Positions 12,327 through 23,793 of a stretch of DNA of 64,000 nt are shown here, piece after piece; the stretch's first letter is position 1; each line of letters starts with the position of its first letter. The notes below the pieces were generated by a model. That model ran no database searches and was not told where the DNA came from. It saw nothing but the letters and a program-made list of their open reading frames with translations. Origin of the DNA: Favolaschia claudopus. Its lineage: Eukaryota > Basidiomycota > Agaricomycetes > Agaricales > Mycenaceae. The stretch is from positions 3,286,001 to 3,350,000 of the forward strand of contig JAWWNJ010000004.1 of the NCBI GenBank assembly GCA_037176885.1. Direction: 5' to 3'. The position numbers and the translations under genes were made by a program.

Positions 12327-12903
12327 GATTGTTTGGGTGGTGTCGGAGGGCGGGTCGAATTTTGAGTATGGTCAATCCGACGGTTATCGACAATTACAAT
12401 AGGAATCACAATTGTGGAGAGGGAATAGAACATGCCATTAATTTTCACTTTAACCCGGAAGTTGAGAATGGTGAACTTGTGAGAAGGAAATTACAGTAAT
12501 TTCCGACAAAGCTAGGATTCAAACTTACCTCGAACCCAGGGAAACCATGGCATACGCTTGGCTAAGTTTCCCCATCCATCCTAAATTATATGACCTGAAT
12601 TCATCGTCTCCTTTCGACCGTCCGAATGGAGCCTGATGATTCCTCTTGCCTCCTAGACCCGGTAGGAAGACGATGGCTCACATAAACGAAGATTATTGTC
12701 GACGGCGAATGCAGGCTTCAAAACTTCGCCTCTGCCTAGAAATTCCCGACTGTACTCATTACCTTCCTGAAGTCAACATTCTCGAAATTTGGGTTTTCCT
12801 CCTGAACCAGGTAATCGTTCATCGCAATTTCCCTCAACACAGCAAAAGCAAGTCCTTATACTAATTAGCTCCGGATTGAAAATCTATTTAATCGATGTAC
12901 GCG
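12327..12903. other. Convergent spacer between F-box genes A and B
   Basis: Tail-to-tail intergenic region holding the 3' ends of A (+) and B (-). A 72-codon frame at 12646-12864 has no recognisable features. Nothing else is seen. Confidence 0.4.
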
Positions 12904-14580
12904 CTAGTGAACAGCGGGATCATATTTGCCCGTATTGAAAATAATGCCACCATCCACTACAAGCTGATTTATCCTCTCCATCGCTTCGATCGAAAACTCC
13001 CGCTTCCGTGGCTCAAACCACCAAAGATTCGATTCGAAGGCACTCGTGCCGTCAAATGTTTGGGTGCGTGAAGCCAACAGATCTGCGTAGACCGAATCGC
13101 TGAAGTCAAGACCGCAGCGAAGACTCAGAAGTTGTAGCTTGGGAACCACGGAGGCGATGTTCCGCACAAAGAAGAGTCCTCGCAGAAAGTTGTCGGTGAT
13201 AGTGGCGGGGGACGAGCGGCATTCTGTAACGAATAGTCGTTCCAGCTTGGGCAGCGCTCGAAGACATCGTAATAATTCCTCGTCTGACACAACAGCGTGG
13301 ATAGCCAGCCATGTGAGGCAGGAATCAAACCCTGAGCGCTCAACCAAGGCCAAAAAATGGGTGGATGACCAAATCGGAGGAGAGCCCCCGTCGAACGGGC
13401 ATATATCAAGTGATTCGAGGTTGGGGAGGGTCAGGGTGTCGAATAAATGTGCGACGACTGAAAAATCGCCTTCCGATGTCAACAATAGGAAAAAAAGTTC
13501 CTTGACCGCGGAGGTGGCTTGAACATCCCAAGGCTCGTGCGGAAAATCTTCCCGAACATCAAGATAGAATGTGCAAACTGCGAGGTTCGGAGCCAGATTG
13601 AGAACGGAGACAGGCGAATAAGAAGGACTGGGGAAGTCATGAGATACGGAGTTGGTGATGGTTGTTATCTGCGTCCAAGGTAGTAGCGGCAGATCGTCAA
13701 CATATCCGCTGAATGCGAGGGACGTTAAACGAGGGGCGTTTGTGAAAGCTGGTACCTGACCCCACGAACTCACGCTCAAATCGAGCATCTCCAGCTGATC
13801 TAAATTGATCATAGCGGAGAATAGCGCTACGCAGGGTGCGCCCGAGGAAGCTACGAAGACATCCTTCCATCTGTGCGCATGCCGCAAAAGAGATTCGACG
13901 ACGATAACATCACAAGTGTCACTGTCTGATATGCCAACATGAAGGATGAGGGGGTAATTTCGTCCGCGCGCCAGAGAAGATTCGAGTAGATCAGCACGTC
14001 TTGCGTCTTCTTCAGGATAATCCTTCCAAGCGTCTGTATCGACGGCGATGTTGGACCACAATTTTGGAGTTTCCATCGCAACTCGATACCAACGCGTGCA
14101 GACCTTCGAATCGTTAGACGAGGAAATCACACTTGAATCAAAACCGGAATTAAGACTCGCCTGGCCCAACTGTAGGAGATAGCGACGAGCCAGCTGATCT
14201 ACCTCGTCGTCTGCGGAGATTTCGTTGAAGATCACATACAGATTTTCAGGAAAACAAAGGTCGAAGATGTTGGCTAAAAGCTCATTTGGGAGTCTTTGAA
14301 CAGGAGACAAAACACTGCGACAGAAATCAGTGTACGAAGCGAGCATGCTCCGTTCTGAAGTGAGTCGGCTTAGTGCTGCTTGAAGTCTTTCAATCTCGAC
14401 GTCGTAGCGGCCGAGTTCAGCTGGAGCTGCTGAGATCGTGGTCCGTAGTTTGGAGAGCTGTGATTGTATTGGGAAAACGCCGGAACGTGCTAACTCTTTG
14501 ATATTCGCCACGTCGATGGGGGTTGGGACGAAGGCAGAGGAGAACCCAGTGACCTGTCCACCAACTTGAAGTGGGTTCAT
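12904..14580 (-). CDS. F-box protein B, with a probable GC-AG intron
   Basis: One open frame of 558 codons from ATG 14580. Removing the family's conserved intron (14160-14104) leaves 539 residues. It has the family layout: ELARSGVFP start, coiled-coil (ELGRYDVEIERLQAALSRL), F-box core (VLSPVQRLPNELLANIFDLC), VCTRWYRVAMETPKLW junction, leucine-rich repeats, and C-terminus NLWWFEPRKREFS ending GKYDPAVH. The intron is 57 nt, in frame and free of stops. Its donor is GCGAGT instead of GT, with acceptor TCGAAG. The message may be spliced through a GC-AG site or read through with 19 extra residues. It is closest in sequence to pseudogene E and gene F. Role by family: substrate receptor of an SCF ubiquitin ligase. 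Confidence 0.88.
   Translation of the reverse strand: MNPLQVGGQVTGFSSAFVPTPIDVANIKELARSGVFPIQSQLSKLRTTISAAPAELGRYDVEIERLQAALSRLTSERSMLASYTDFCRSVLSPVQRLPNELLANIFDLCFPENLYVIFNEISADDEVDQLARRYLLQLGQASLNSGFDSSVISSSNDSKVCTRWYRVAMETPKLWSNIAVDTDAWKDYPEEDARRADLLESSLARGRNYPLILHVGISDSDTCDVIVVESLLRHAHRWKDVFVASSGAPCVALFSAMINLDQLEMLDLSVSSWGQVPAFTNAPRLTSLAFSGYVDDLPLLPWTQITTITNSVSHDFPSPSYSPVSVLNLAPNLAVCTFYLDVREDFPHEPWDVQATSAVKELFFLLLTSEGDFSVVAHLFDTLTLPNLESLDICPFDGGSPPIWSSTHFLALVERSGFDSCLTWLAIHAVVSDEELLRCLRALPKLERLFVTECRSSPATITDNFLRGLFFVRNIASVVPKLQLLSLRCGLDFSDSVYADLLASRTQTFDGTSAFESNLWWFEPRKREFSIEAMERINQLVVDGGIIFNTGKYDPAVH
14104..14160 (-). other. Probable GC-AG intron of F-box gene B
   Basis: Lies exactly where paralogues A, C, E, F and H have GT-AG introns, between the codons for LGQ and VCTRW. 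The donor reads CAG/GCGAGT on the minus strand and the acceptor GATTCGAAG. Length 57, no in-frame stop. Confidence 0.65.
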
Positions 14581-14697
14581 CCGGAGCTTTGGAGGTGCAG
14601 TAACTGATGTGCGCCAGAGATGAGCGCTGAGAAATGAGTCGCCAATAGATACTCAAGCCTGAGTGGCAACCAAGTGGCAACAGAGCAGTGACAGAGG

Positions 14698-14749
14698 GCG
14701 CGTGGGAACTAGTTTGTTTGTCTCCGGTTTGTACTCTGCCGAATTGCCG
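14698..14749 (+). repeat. Shared upstream motif, copy 1 (before F-box gene B)
   Basis: Carries GCGTGGGAAC, then TTGTTTGTCTCCGGTTTGT, then GCCGAATTGCCG, in the same order and spacing as four other copies in the window. It ends about 118 bp upstream of the ATG of gene B and reads antisense to that gene. Either a shared promoter block inherited by duplication or the remnant of a short repeat. Confidence 0.55.
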
Positions 14750-15509
14750 TCGCCTCTTTCAACCTCCATATCGTTCTCAATTTCTCTCTGCAGCACGTAT
14801 CGCGGCGCGGGCTCTCTTCAAGTCTATCTCTTCTATGCTCCCTCTTAGGGCTGCTGTAGTCTCACCTCAAGCTGTACTGCCGTAGTCACCGTTTCGAATT
14901 TATATATTTCCGGGCCGCCAACGCGTCTTCAACAAAGTCTACTTAACTGCTCTTCCGACAAATTAGCCAACAATAAGTCAAGGCGTTTAATTTGGGCCTT
15001 GGCGCGCCATCGTGTTCGGAAATTCTCGTTTGAAATGCACGCGTACGAATTCTTGTTAGCGGAACATTGTTCGTTTAACTTCTTTTTTCTAAGCTCCCAC
15101 AGTATTCCTGCTTGAGCGAGCCCCAAGTTTAATTAAGTTTATTGCTTCACTCAGCGCTGCGAAAAACCACCTTCCAGTATGATTCTGATCAGGACGTTCA
15201 ATCCTCTTCGTGAACCATATGGTTTGATTCCCTAACCGCGCATCGAAAATATTCCGCGACTGCGAAGCGTTCACTTCCACCATTTTTTCATTGAATTTCA
15301 AGCCAAATCTTGCTCAAACCCTCGGTTCTGTGTTCGTAGAATTTACAGAATTTCCTTTCATGGAACGAATCAGCTGTTTGCACGTGTTTAACGCGACTTG
15401 TCGTCCTCCGTTTCTGTCAGGCAGCCAGGCTTCCGCTAATTCCCCGACCCTCTTCCAATCTGCCGCTACCTCTCACTCATCTCTGACCCGCTCTTACTCT
15501 GGCACACTC
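14750..15509. other. Divergent intergenic region between B and C
   Basis: Should hold the promoters of B (-) and C (+). A TATA-like stretch, TTTATATATTTCC, lies near 14900. No further gene was recognised; the open frame entering from 15291 is the upstream extension of gene C. Confidence 0.4.
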
Positions 15510-17241
15510 ATGAGCTGCAGTTTCACCTCCACACACTTGCCGACTGCTACTCAGCTCGCGGCCGTCCGAGAACTTTCGCGCCTTGGTAGTTCAGAACCAA
15601 CAGCCCTGCAAGCTATTGTAGCTGCTATCGTACTAGATCTCGAACGCTACGACACAGAGATCCAAAATCTTCCCATTCAACGAGAAATAAACAGACTCAT
15701 CTCGGAACGTATCACCCTTTTGTCCTACCTAGGATTCTGCCGCAGCGCGCTCTCCCCAGTACACAAACTCCCCAACGAGCTGCTCGTGTCTATCTTTGCG
15801 TGGTGCTTCCCGAGCCAATTGTACAGTATTTTGGGCAAGAGGACGCCTGAAGAAGAGGTAGATTGCGTGTCGCATCGCTATCTCCGCGACTTATCGCGAG
15901 TAAGCCTCCGGTGTACTCCTCTTTTTCTCCTATAACTTGTTCATATGAAATCAATAGGTATGCTATCGTTGGTATCACATCGCAATGGAGACTCCACAAC
16001 TCTGGTCGACCATCGTTGTCGATGCACGCCTGTGGAATAGATCTCACATCTCCGTCGCGGCTCTCCTTCTTCTGCTCGAAGCCTCACTGCGCCGCGGTCG
16101 CGAGCACCCTTTACACTTGGAGGTCTACGCCGTCGCGCAGCACCACCACACCATTTTCGAATTACTAAGCCAATACGCACGGCGCTGGAAGACCGCTATA
16201 ATCTGGGGGAAGGACGTGGATGACGGGCTCCGCGCGTGCGCAGGGAACCTCGGTCAGCTGGAAAAACTTTCGCTTGCCGGGAAGTGGAAAGACGTGGAGA
16301 CGTTCCAGACTGCGCCTCGGCTGCGGGAGCTCACATACCGTGGCGCAGTCGATAAACTCCCCAAGATGCCTTGGAAGCAGATCCAGCGATGCGCATATAT
16401 CGACCACTTCGCCGGCGACGTCTCATTATCGTCCCGGCTCTCCTTCTTTCGCGTCCTCCCCAACCTAGCCGACGCGAAATTTGCCCTTGATCTCAAAGAC
16501 TCTTCCATCGACGAGCCCTTGGATATCACCATCACTTCCGACGTCCGACACATCCAATTCGACCTGGCTACTACTACAACCAGTTCCGCAACAGCTTGTC
16601 GATTCTTCGACAGTTTGACATTCCCTTCCCTGAAATCATTCTCGCTATATCCACCGCGTTTCAGAAATCCGCCCGTCTGGAGCTCACCCCATTTCCTCCG
16701 CCTCGCCGCTCGTTCCGCTTTCGAAAAACACCTCGTACGTCTGGTGATCCATGCAGTTATCACCGACACCGAGCTCTTGCGATGTCTTGAGGTCCTCCCT
16801 AAACTGAAGTTCTTATCCGTTACGGATTGTACTTCTTCGTCTGAGGCCTCCCAGCCGGTCATCACAGACACATTTTTGCAGAAACTCACCTACGTATCAG
16901 GAACAGGCACACCCTCAATGATTGTGCCGCACCTCGAGTCACTCACCCTCAAAACTGTTCTCGACTTCGCCGACGCGTCATACGTCGATTTGATTGACTC
17001 GCGGGCAGGGAAGGATGATCGGGACACGTTCACAGCGAATCTTTGGTGGGTGGAGCGGAGGAGGCGGGAGGTGTCTGTTGATGCGTTGGACAAGATTGTG
17101 CAATTAACGAGAGAAGGAGGATTGCTTTTCAAGGCGGGAGAACGGAACGTAAGGGTTTTTCTGTCTGCTCCGTACAGTATTATGAGATCTCTGATCGTCA
17201 AAATTATAGTGAATCTGGAGCCTCAGAGTGAGATACAATGA
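15510..17241 (+). CDS. F-box protein C (expanded family)
   Basis: Exons 15510-15899 and 15958-17241, 58-nt intron GTAAGC...AATAG, 557 residues. The ATG at 15510 is chosen because the family N-terminus (THLPTATQLAAVRELSRLG) begins just after it. Coiled-coil, F-box core (ALSPVHKLPNELLVSIFAWC), then VCYRWYHIAMETPQLW across the splice site. The leucine-rich part is followed by the conserved tail NLWWVERRRREVSVDALDKI. The last 30-odd residues (RVFLSAPYS... to EIQ) run past the usual end of the family, so the stop may have shifted downstream. Intact otherwise. Inferred role: SCF substrate receptor. Confidence 0.88.
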
Positions 17242-18398
17242 TTGGCTTGCATTGGATACCTTCAATCTTCCTTGATGTTAATTAACTTCCAGCCGCGTCG
17301 GAGATTGCGATCCAGCGGATAATATCATTCAGCCGAATTCAATTCCTTACAACGCCCACCCGACATCCTTGATTGCCATGATCAACGTTAAATTATACAG
17401 AGCTTGAACAAGTGCATCTCAAGCGTGTTGGAATTCACGCCTCAAGCACAGCGGACGCTCAGAGGCCCGATCGGGGGAGGAAAACCTCGGCGAACGCGCG
17501 AGGAATCAAGATACGACAGCACACCGACAGCGACGAGAAAGACGACGTAGTCACCGAGCCGGCGGGCGAGCATGGAGGCTCGATATTCCAACAAAGCAGG
17601 GCACCGAGCGCCATCATGAGTAGCTTCACGCCGCACGGACGGCGGAAATAAAAGTTTCTAGCGATTTTTTCACAGCAAATTTGCTTCACTCTGGAATATT
17701 TAATCTCCGATTATTTCTCGGTGCGCTTGTATTTCCGTTTCCCGTTGGTCAGTAAGAACCGGTTCAAGGCTGGCGTGCTCATTTTAGCCGTCAACAAAGC
17801 GTCAATGATTGCCTGATTTCTCAATACGACTGAAAGATTAGCCAACGACGATACGTCAATGCCCGCTATTATTCTGCCAGTGGCGCCGTCCTGTCTCGAA
17901 ACCCTCCTTGAACTTTATGAATTCTTGGATCCAGCGAGTGACGGCGTTGACAAATTAGTAGCATTCGCCAACGGTTTGAATACGCGCTCAACAGGGCTTG
18001 ATTCTCTGACGGCGCATCGAAATTATAATGCGGTCCGTTGCGGTCTACAGCTTTCGGTCTTCAACCTTCGATCGATTCTCTGGCTCTATAGTTCTCTGAC
18101 TTTTCAGGCTCAGGCCATTCACAACGTCCTCCTCTCAGGATTCAGCACCACGTACATTTACATCCGTTGTTGTTCTTGTTACCTAAAGGTTGTGAGTACA
18201 AGCCTCCCGATACTCTTCCTCTTGTTCCACAGTAATATCGCGGTATTCAACACAACACGAATCGCAGCCAATCGAAATACTCGAGTTATATTCGCGACAA
18301 ACCAATTCGATCCCTTCCGACGCATATCGGTTTCTTGCAGGGGCACGCTCGGAGTTTCCTATGTGGCTCATTCCTTGAATTAATCGCCATTCAATTCA
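17242..18398. other. Convergent spacer between C and D
   Basis: About 1.15 kb between convergent genes. The longest frame (17859-18383, +) shows no recognisable domain and its hydrophobic start is not followed by conserved sequence. Nothing is annotated. Confidence 0.4.
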
Positions 18399-20095
18399 TT
18401 AAATATCCTCATAAACATAAACTGCATGCGCTCCCCTCGCAAACTCCTCCCTCCTCGCCGCCACAAAATGCGGTATCTGATCCTGCACCTGCTTCCACAG
18501 CGCATGCCGCTCCAGAGAAACCGGCGACAACTCCTCATCCGAGTCCGCATGATTTTCATAATTCGTCGTGATGTATCGCAGATTCGGAAACAAACCTGAA
18601 AGAAATCTTGCTACGACTGGGGGGTCTGTGATCGGTGAGAGTTCGACGTCCAAGGTGCCCAATGATCCGTTAATGACGCGAGCTGGGAGCGGAGTTGTCA
18701 AGTTTACTTCTGTCCAGTTTTCGTTTTCGTCGTCGAAGTCGACTGCCGTTGCATTCAGTTGGATGTCCAAAGTCGCCAAGCGGGGACAGTTTTTGGCGAT
18801 CGAGGATAGAGAGTGGACAGTGAGTTGGGGTTCGGCTATCCAGAGCTCAATGTCGATTGCGGCCAGCTCGAGAGAGGTTAGTTCCGGCCATGAAGTTGTC
18901 AGTTCTGCGGCCGCCTTGTCGTCGATATCCAGGGAGAAGGTCCGTATCGATAAATTCTCGAGCGCAGAAAAAACGCTCAGCTTGTTCAGCACGCTTCGCG
19001 TGAGACCGTACTTTGCCGACCCTGTTGGCGGAGGAGCGATTGTTTCCGAGTCCTGCAGCTCGAGCCGCTGGAGAGTTTTATGACTGCAGCTCGTGCGGAG
19101 GGCGTCATAAAGCAGTTCCAAATCTGCGTGTGTCGCATGCGATGCGAATGTGAACGAGAGCGAAGCAAGATGTGCGTTGGTGCAGCGCGTTATCAAGCCT
19201 GAAGCCAGTCTAACCTCAATCGAGAAGACAGCAAGGCTCTGAAGGGACGGAAATAGGGGAGGGTGATCAGATGGCAGGGAAGACACTGCGGCTGGGATAG
19301 AGCTGAGTTCCAGGCACGTGAGGGTGGAGAGCTGACCGAGATGGAGGATTGTTGGCAGAGTGCACTCGCTCCTGTGCATGGAAAGCGATACTAGATGATG
19401 CAGCCCACCCAGGAAACTGGATATGGCCGGGGCAGGCTCAATCAACGCGTCGACGGCGGCTACGAAGATATTGACGTGTCGTAGGCTGGGACATGTACTC
19501 GGGATGACCGAGAGGAGGGAAGCGGCAGGCAGGGTGAAACGGCATGAGTAGACGAGCTTGGTGAGTGTAGGGGGGAGAAATGCCCGAACGGACGAGACAT
19601 TATCGTACGACCACGAGGTACGCAAGGTGAACGCAAGAAGACACGGGAAGATGAATCCCGATGGCGAGCAAGCGCTCAGTATGGGAAGAATCTCTGTAAT
19701 CTGGACCCAGGCGGAGCTCGACATGGTGAGACCCCTGACCCGTGCTGCATAGAGTTTCGCTCGTTCCCAATCTGTGGCCATGATGGGACGCAGAAGTTGC
19801 TGTAACCGGGTCAGCTACAAGACAATGAAAGAATGCAGAACGAGCGCACCCATTTGCGAGTCTGTGGATGAAGATTGGAATCAGGAGATTTCAACAGGTC
19901 AGGCGGCATTAATCGAAGGAGCGGGTTCAGGCTTGTTTGCTGGCGCCAAAGAGCACGGAGCGCAGTTTCAGTGAAACTCTTGCAGCTCCGTGCAAGGGCG
20001 GCTAAAGTCGGAGGCGATGAAGACGTTCGATATGGGCCATCATACTCGTCGCAAATGAGAGACAGTATCTCCGGGATCTCGAGGCAACGATGCAT
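18399..20095 (-). CDS. F-box protein D of a different agaricomycete family (MHRCLEIPEI type)
   Basis: Starts at the ATG at 20095 with MHRCLEIPEILSLICDE, the hallmark of a large agaricomycete F-box family, followed by LAALARSCKSFTETALRALW. Exon 1 is 20095-19850. Exon 2 most likely starts at 19799 (50-nt GT-AG intron) and ends at 18399, giving 548 residues. An acceptor at 19814 would add five residues. The C-terminal part is a set of leucine-rich, LRR-like strands (SLQSLAVFSIEVRL; TSLELAAIDIEL) typical of the family. The open frame extends 92 codons upstream but that stretch is low-complexity. Unrelated in sequence to the surrounding A/B/C family apart from the fold. Probable SCF substrate adaptor. 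Confidence 0.85.
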
Positions 20096-20317
20096 CGCAC
20101 ACCGTTGAGCGCTGTTTTTGACGAATTTCAAGTTACGAGGGGGAATTGTGGAGAGAATTCCGTCGGAAGGGCGGCTTCGACTCGGAGCGCGGGCTCTAAG
20201 CCGATCGGAATCATCGGATGAACGAGAAGCTCCGCTGAGGGCGAGTCGACCCAGACAGAATTCGGAACGCGGTAGATGAGGAGAAGCTCGAGGAAGAGGA
20301 AGAGACGAGTCACGGAG

Positions 20318-20367
20318 AGCGTGGGAACTCAATTGTTTATCTCCGCTTGCATGTGCCGAATTGCCGG
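20318..20367 (+). repeat. Shared upstream motif, copy 2 (before F-box gene D)
   Basis: AGCGTGGGAAC, TTGTTTATCTCCGCTTG and GCCGAATTGCCGG in the same order as copy 1. It lies 223 bp upstream of the ATG of gene D, antisense to it, although D belongs to a different F-box family. Followed, like copy 1, by CTCTTTCAAC. Confidence 0.55.
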
Positions 20368-20853
20368 CCACTCTTTCAACACTGTTCAGTGTTCATTACC
20401 GCTCAATTCGATCGCAGCGTACAAAACCCCGCACATTTATTTATTTCCATCATTTCTAAAGCCCAAAGGTAGCTTTCCTACTTCATTGAATTTAATATTG
20501 GGGAAAACAGACTGACCAGTGAAAGCCCTCTTCAACTCAGTGAAGACAAGATAAGTATTCAAGTTCTAGCTGCAGTGGTTCCACTGGCACCATAGAATCA
20601 GTTTTTTTAAACCTAAATTTCAGGTCGAGCGCTTCCGCCTCTGTACATAAATCCGCAGTGGTCCAATTCGCCATGGCGCTCTCGACTTTATCAGCTGCAC
20701 AACTTTCTCCAGCCCTTTCTAGCCCATTCCCGACGTCATCAATCCCTTGTTTTATTCGGATTCAGTGAACTCGTTGGCAAGTTCTCCTCTGTAACTAACG
20801 AAAACGATTGGTTTAACTACGCAGATGAACGCCGGATCACCACAATTAATTAG
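20368..20853. other. Intergenic between D and the 3' end of pseudogene E
   Basis: No gene or recognisable element seen. Contains the promoter side of D and the 3' flank of E. Confidence 0.4.
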
Positions 20854-21261
20854 TTAATCGTGTATTGCAGGTTCATATTTGCCCGACTTGAACGTTAGCT
20901 CTCCTTCGGATACCAACTGAGCGATCCTCTCCAACGCTTCAGGTGAGATCTCGCGCTGTTGCCCCGCAAACCACCACAGATTGGCTGTAAAAGCATTCTT
21001 GGCATCCCTATCCTGTACCCGCGAGGCCAAAAGATTCGCATAAATCGAATCGGTGAAATTGAGACCGCAGCGCAGGCTAAGAAACCGGAGTTTGGGCATG
21101 AGAGGGGTGCTGCCGGGAGCCAATACAAGTCCACGCAGAAAGGTGTCAGTGACGATCGGCTGTACAACCGCTTCGTCACTCGAGGATGTGCAGCAGTCCG
21201 TGATGAACAATTTGTCCAGCTGCGACAGTACTCGAAGACAGCGCAGCAATTCTACATCTGT

Positions 21262-21270
21262 CACTACTGC
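21262..21270. repeat. Target-site duplication, left copy (6.4-kb element)
   Basis: CACTACTGC, identical to 27704-27712. One copy belongs to the F-box reading frame (Ala-Val-Val), which continues from one flank to the other when one copy is removed. Confidence 0.9.
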
Positions 21271-21281
21271 TAGTCTCGTGT

Positions 21282-21336
21282 ACAAGACTTTAGATACTTT
21301 TTTGAAGACAGTCGTTCAAACGTATATAAAGTCTTG
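21282..21336. repeat. Inverted repeat near the left end of the 6.4-kb element
   Basis: AAGACTTTAGATAC at the start and GTATATAAAGTCTT at the end are inverted copies with one mismatch, separated by about 25 bases. They could form a hairpin within 70 bp of the element terminus; the downstream arm also contains TATATAAA, a possible TATA box for the helicase gene. Confidence 0.6.
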
Positions 21337-21545
21337 GATCTATGATGGGGGTCCGTGGAAGCGTCATTTGATGGGCGGAGTTTCATTCGGCATGATAACG
21401 GCGCCCGTTATGGAAGGTCATTCGGTCACATGCTCACACCATCATTCCTTCAACGCGTCGCGCTCGCGCTGGAAATTCGCTCGTTCTCTTTATCCAGGCC
21501 GCGTTTTCTGTTCGCCCGAATCAAAATTAAACTACATACAACCTA

Positions 21546-23511
21546 ATGAACCAACCTACACCCTCATTCTGCTCCAATCACCCAGTAAATTCCCGCGAAT
21601 GGATAGAAGAGTTGCTACGCATAAGGGCCAAAGTCCGCGAAGTCTATCCTCATCAGCTCGAGTTGGCAATGCACATCAACGCCGGAAAGGATGTAGTCTG
21701 TGTTGCCGGGACGAGCAAGGGCAAAACTCTTGTTCTTCAGTCCGGACCAATTGCAGCCCAGGCCCGCGGTGAGAAGGGCATCGCGCTGATGATCGTGCCA
21801 ACCAAAGTTCTCGTGGAACAGCAGGTGTGTGATGACTACTCTCATTTTTACATACTGAATAGTAACGACGCGTTTTTAGGCTGATGTTGCGTCCCGCCGC
21901 GGGCTTCGTGCTCTTGCTATTAATCAAGATACGGTCCGCGACGCGCGACTTGCGGGACGCGATTTATTCAAAGAGCTCGGGGCTGGGGACGATGTTCGCA
22001 TGGCTATTATGACGCCGAGCATGCTGAATGAAACGGACATGAAGTCTCTCCTGCACCGGCCCCAATTTGTCAACTCTGTGCGCTGGTTGTCAATCGACGA
22101 AGCCCATCTAGTTGTCCAGGAGGGCATCTTCAAAAACGGCTATGCCTCGCTGCTCAATCTACGAGTTCGGCTCAACAGCTCGGTGGTCTGGGTTGCCGCT
22201 ACTGCAACTGCTACGCGTGCAGAGGCACTGTCCATGGCCGTTGCTCTCGGCTTTCATTCAGACACCTACATCAATGCACGGTATTCCGTGGATCGCCCCA
22301 ATCTCAAGTTCATCCCACGCGTATATCAGCATCCCACTAGCAATGGCCAATTTTTGGATCTCTCGTTCATTGTTCCATTCGGCTTGGTCGATGCAAAAGG
22401 CATTCCCGAAACCATGATCTTTGCCGACTACATCAAACGCGGAAACGAAATTGAGAGGTTTCTTGACAGCCTTCTCCCTGCCGGGCTTCCAGATCGCGAT
22501 AAAATCATACGCACCTACAACAGTCTCATGCCTTTCGAGGAACGACAACAGCTTGTCGAGGATTTCAAAGCCGGTCATGTCCGAGTCCTGATTGTCACGG
22601 ACACAGCTACATACGGATTTGATGCCCCCAATGTCCGTCTTGCTGTTCTTGCCGACCTTCCAAATTCAAAAGCCGACAAAGACCAAAAGATGGGTCGTGC
22701 GGGAAGAGACGGCCTTCCCGCTACCGTTGTTGCATTCGCACCTCAATGGATGATCGAGCCCTCGGGCGGGGTTGATGCCGCAAATCCTAAACACCTCACG
22801 GACATGGAGAAGCGAAAACAACTGCCGCAGGCTATGGTTGAATGGTATAATCCTACAGCCAATAAATGCTGTCGAGCTGTTACAATGGATTACAACGGTG
22901 AACCATTTATTCAAAGGCCGGGCTGCTGTGTTCCTATCTGTGACCCCAACGGCTCTGCATCGCATCTTGCAGAAGTAGCGAAGTGGGAAAAGTTTTTTCT
23001 TGCCAGGGAAGAGGCATCCGAGTCTGCTCGAATGCGCTCCGATAGAACCTTCCGTGCTCTGGAGAAGCCGATGAAGGAATCGCTGGAACAGATGCTTGAT
23101 CAATGGCGACACCGCATCTGGAACCAAATTCGTCCTTCCCGTGAAGAGCCATGCGAATACTTTTTTCCCCGGCATATTCTCAACGCAGTTGTCAACAAAG
23201 CGCATATTTGCACCTCCCTCGAGCGACTGCAAGCGGTTGCAACCGGCTGGGACTATGCAAACACCCACGGCGAACAGCTTCTTCGGTATTTGAGGGAGGT
23301 TCTAACCGGGTTCAACCAGATCTTCAAAGAACGCGCTGGGCCCGAATCATCTTCGGAGACGGAAGACCAAGAAGAAAATAGCAGCAGTATTGCGCTGCTC
23401 AAAAATACAACCTCGGCAGTGTTGCAGTCGTTCTGCCGTGATTTCAACTTAGCCCGAAGCGGGAACAAAAGCGTCTTGGTGCAACGTCTCACACAATATT
23501 TTATTTCGTGA
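21546..23511 (+). CDS. RecQ-like superfamily 2 helicase with C-terminal SAP motif
   Basis: Exons 21546-21824 and 21880-23511 (55-nt intron), 636 residues. Helicase motifs in order: Walker A VAGTSKGKTLV, TPSMLNE, DEAH box (LSIDEAHLV), motif III (AATATATRAEAL), a RecQ-style IVTDTATYGFDAPNVR, and motif VI KMGRAGRDG. The last about 35 residues (LQSFCRDFNLARSGNKSVLV and on) match a SAP DNA-binding motif. A region after the helicase core has several Cys residues (NKCCRAVTM; GCCVPICD) that could bind zinc. It is about half the length of cellular RecQ helicases and lacks an RQC/HRDC pair that I can see. It is converging on the DUF6589 gene, inside a flanked mobile element, so a role in DNA unwinding during transposition is the natural inference. 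Confidence 0.9.
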
Positions 23512-23793
23512 GTCTTCAATTACGATTATTATGTTCCAAGGAACTGTATTCCTTCTTAGTACATCTAATTCCTTCCCAACTACGCAAGAGATCCAAGATA
23601 GAAAAGCCAACCTAATGGCCGTTGATGAACTGGGACCTGTTTTGGGAGACAAGACCAACATTTCAACGCCTCCGCCTTCCCCCAAGAAGGACAAGAAGCG
23701 GAAGCGAAAGCGAACACAAGAGAATCAAAACTAATTCATTTACTTCGAATAATCTTTACATTCATCTGTTTATACTACGTTCGCCTGTTTATA
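23512..23793. other. Convergent spacer inside the mobile element
   Basis: 282 bp between the stop codons of the helicase and DUF6589 genes. A small plus-strand frame (23531-23734) ends in a lysine/arginine tail (KKDKKRKRKR) reminiscent of a nuclear localisation signal. It could be an extra helicase exon, but no phase-consistent splice was established. Confidence 0.35.

Noticed and set aside
20854..21285. Short F-box-like protein starting MYTRLAVV
   Set aside because: Its first few codons come from the mobile element end; it is the severed 3' part of pseudogene E.
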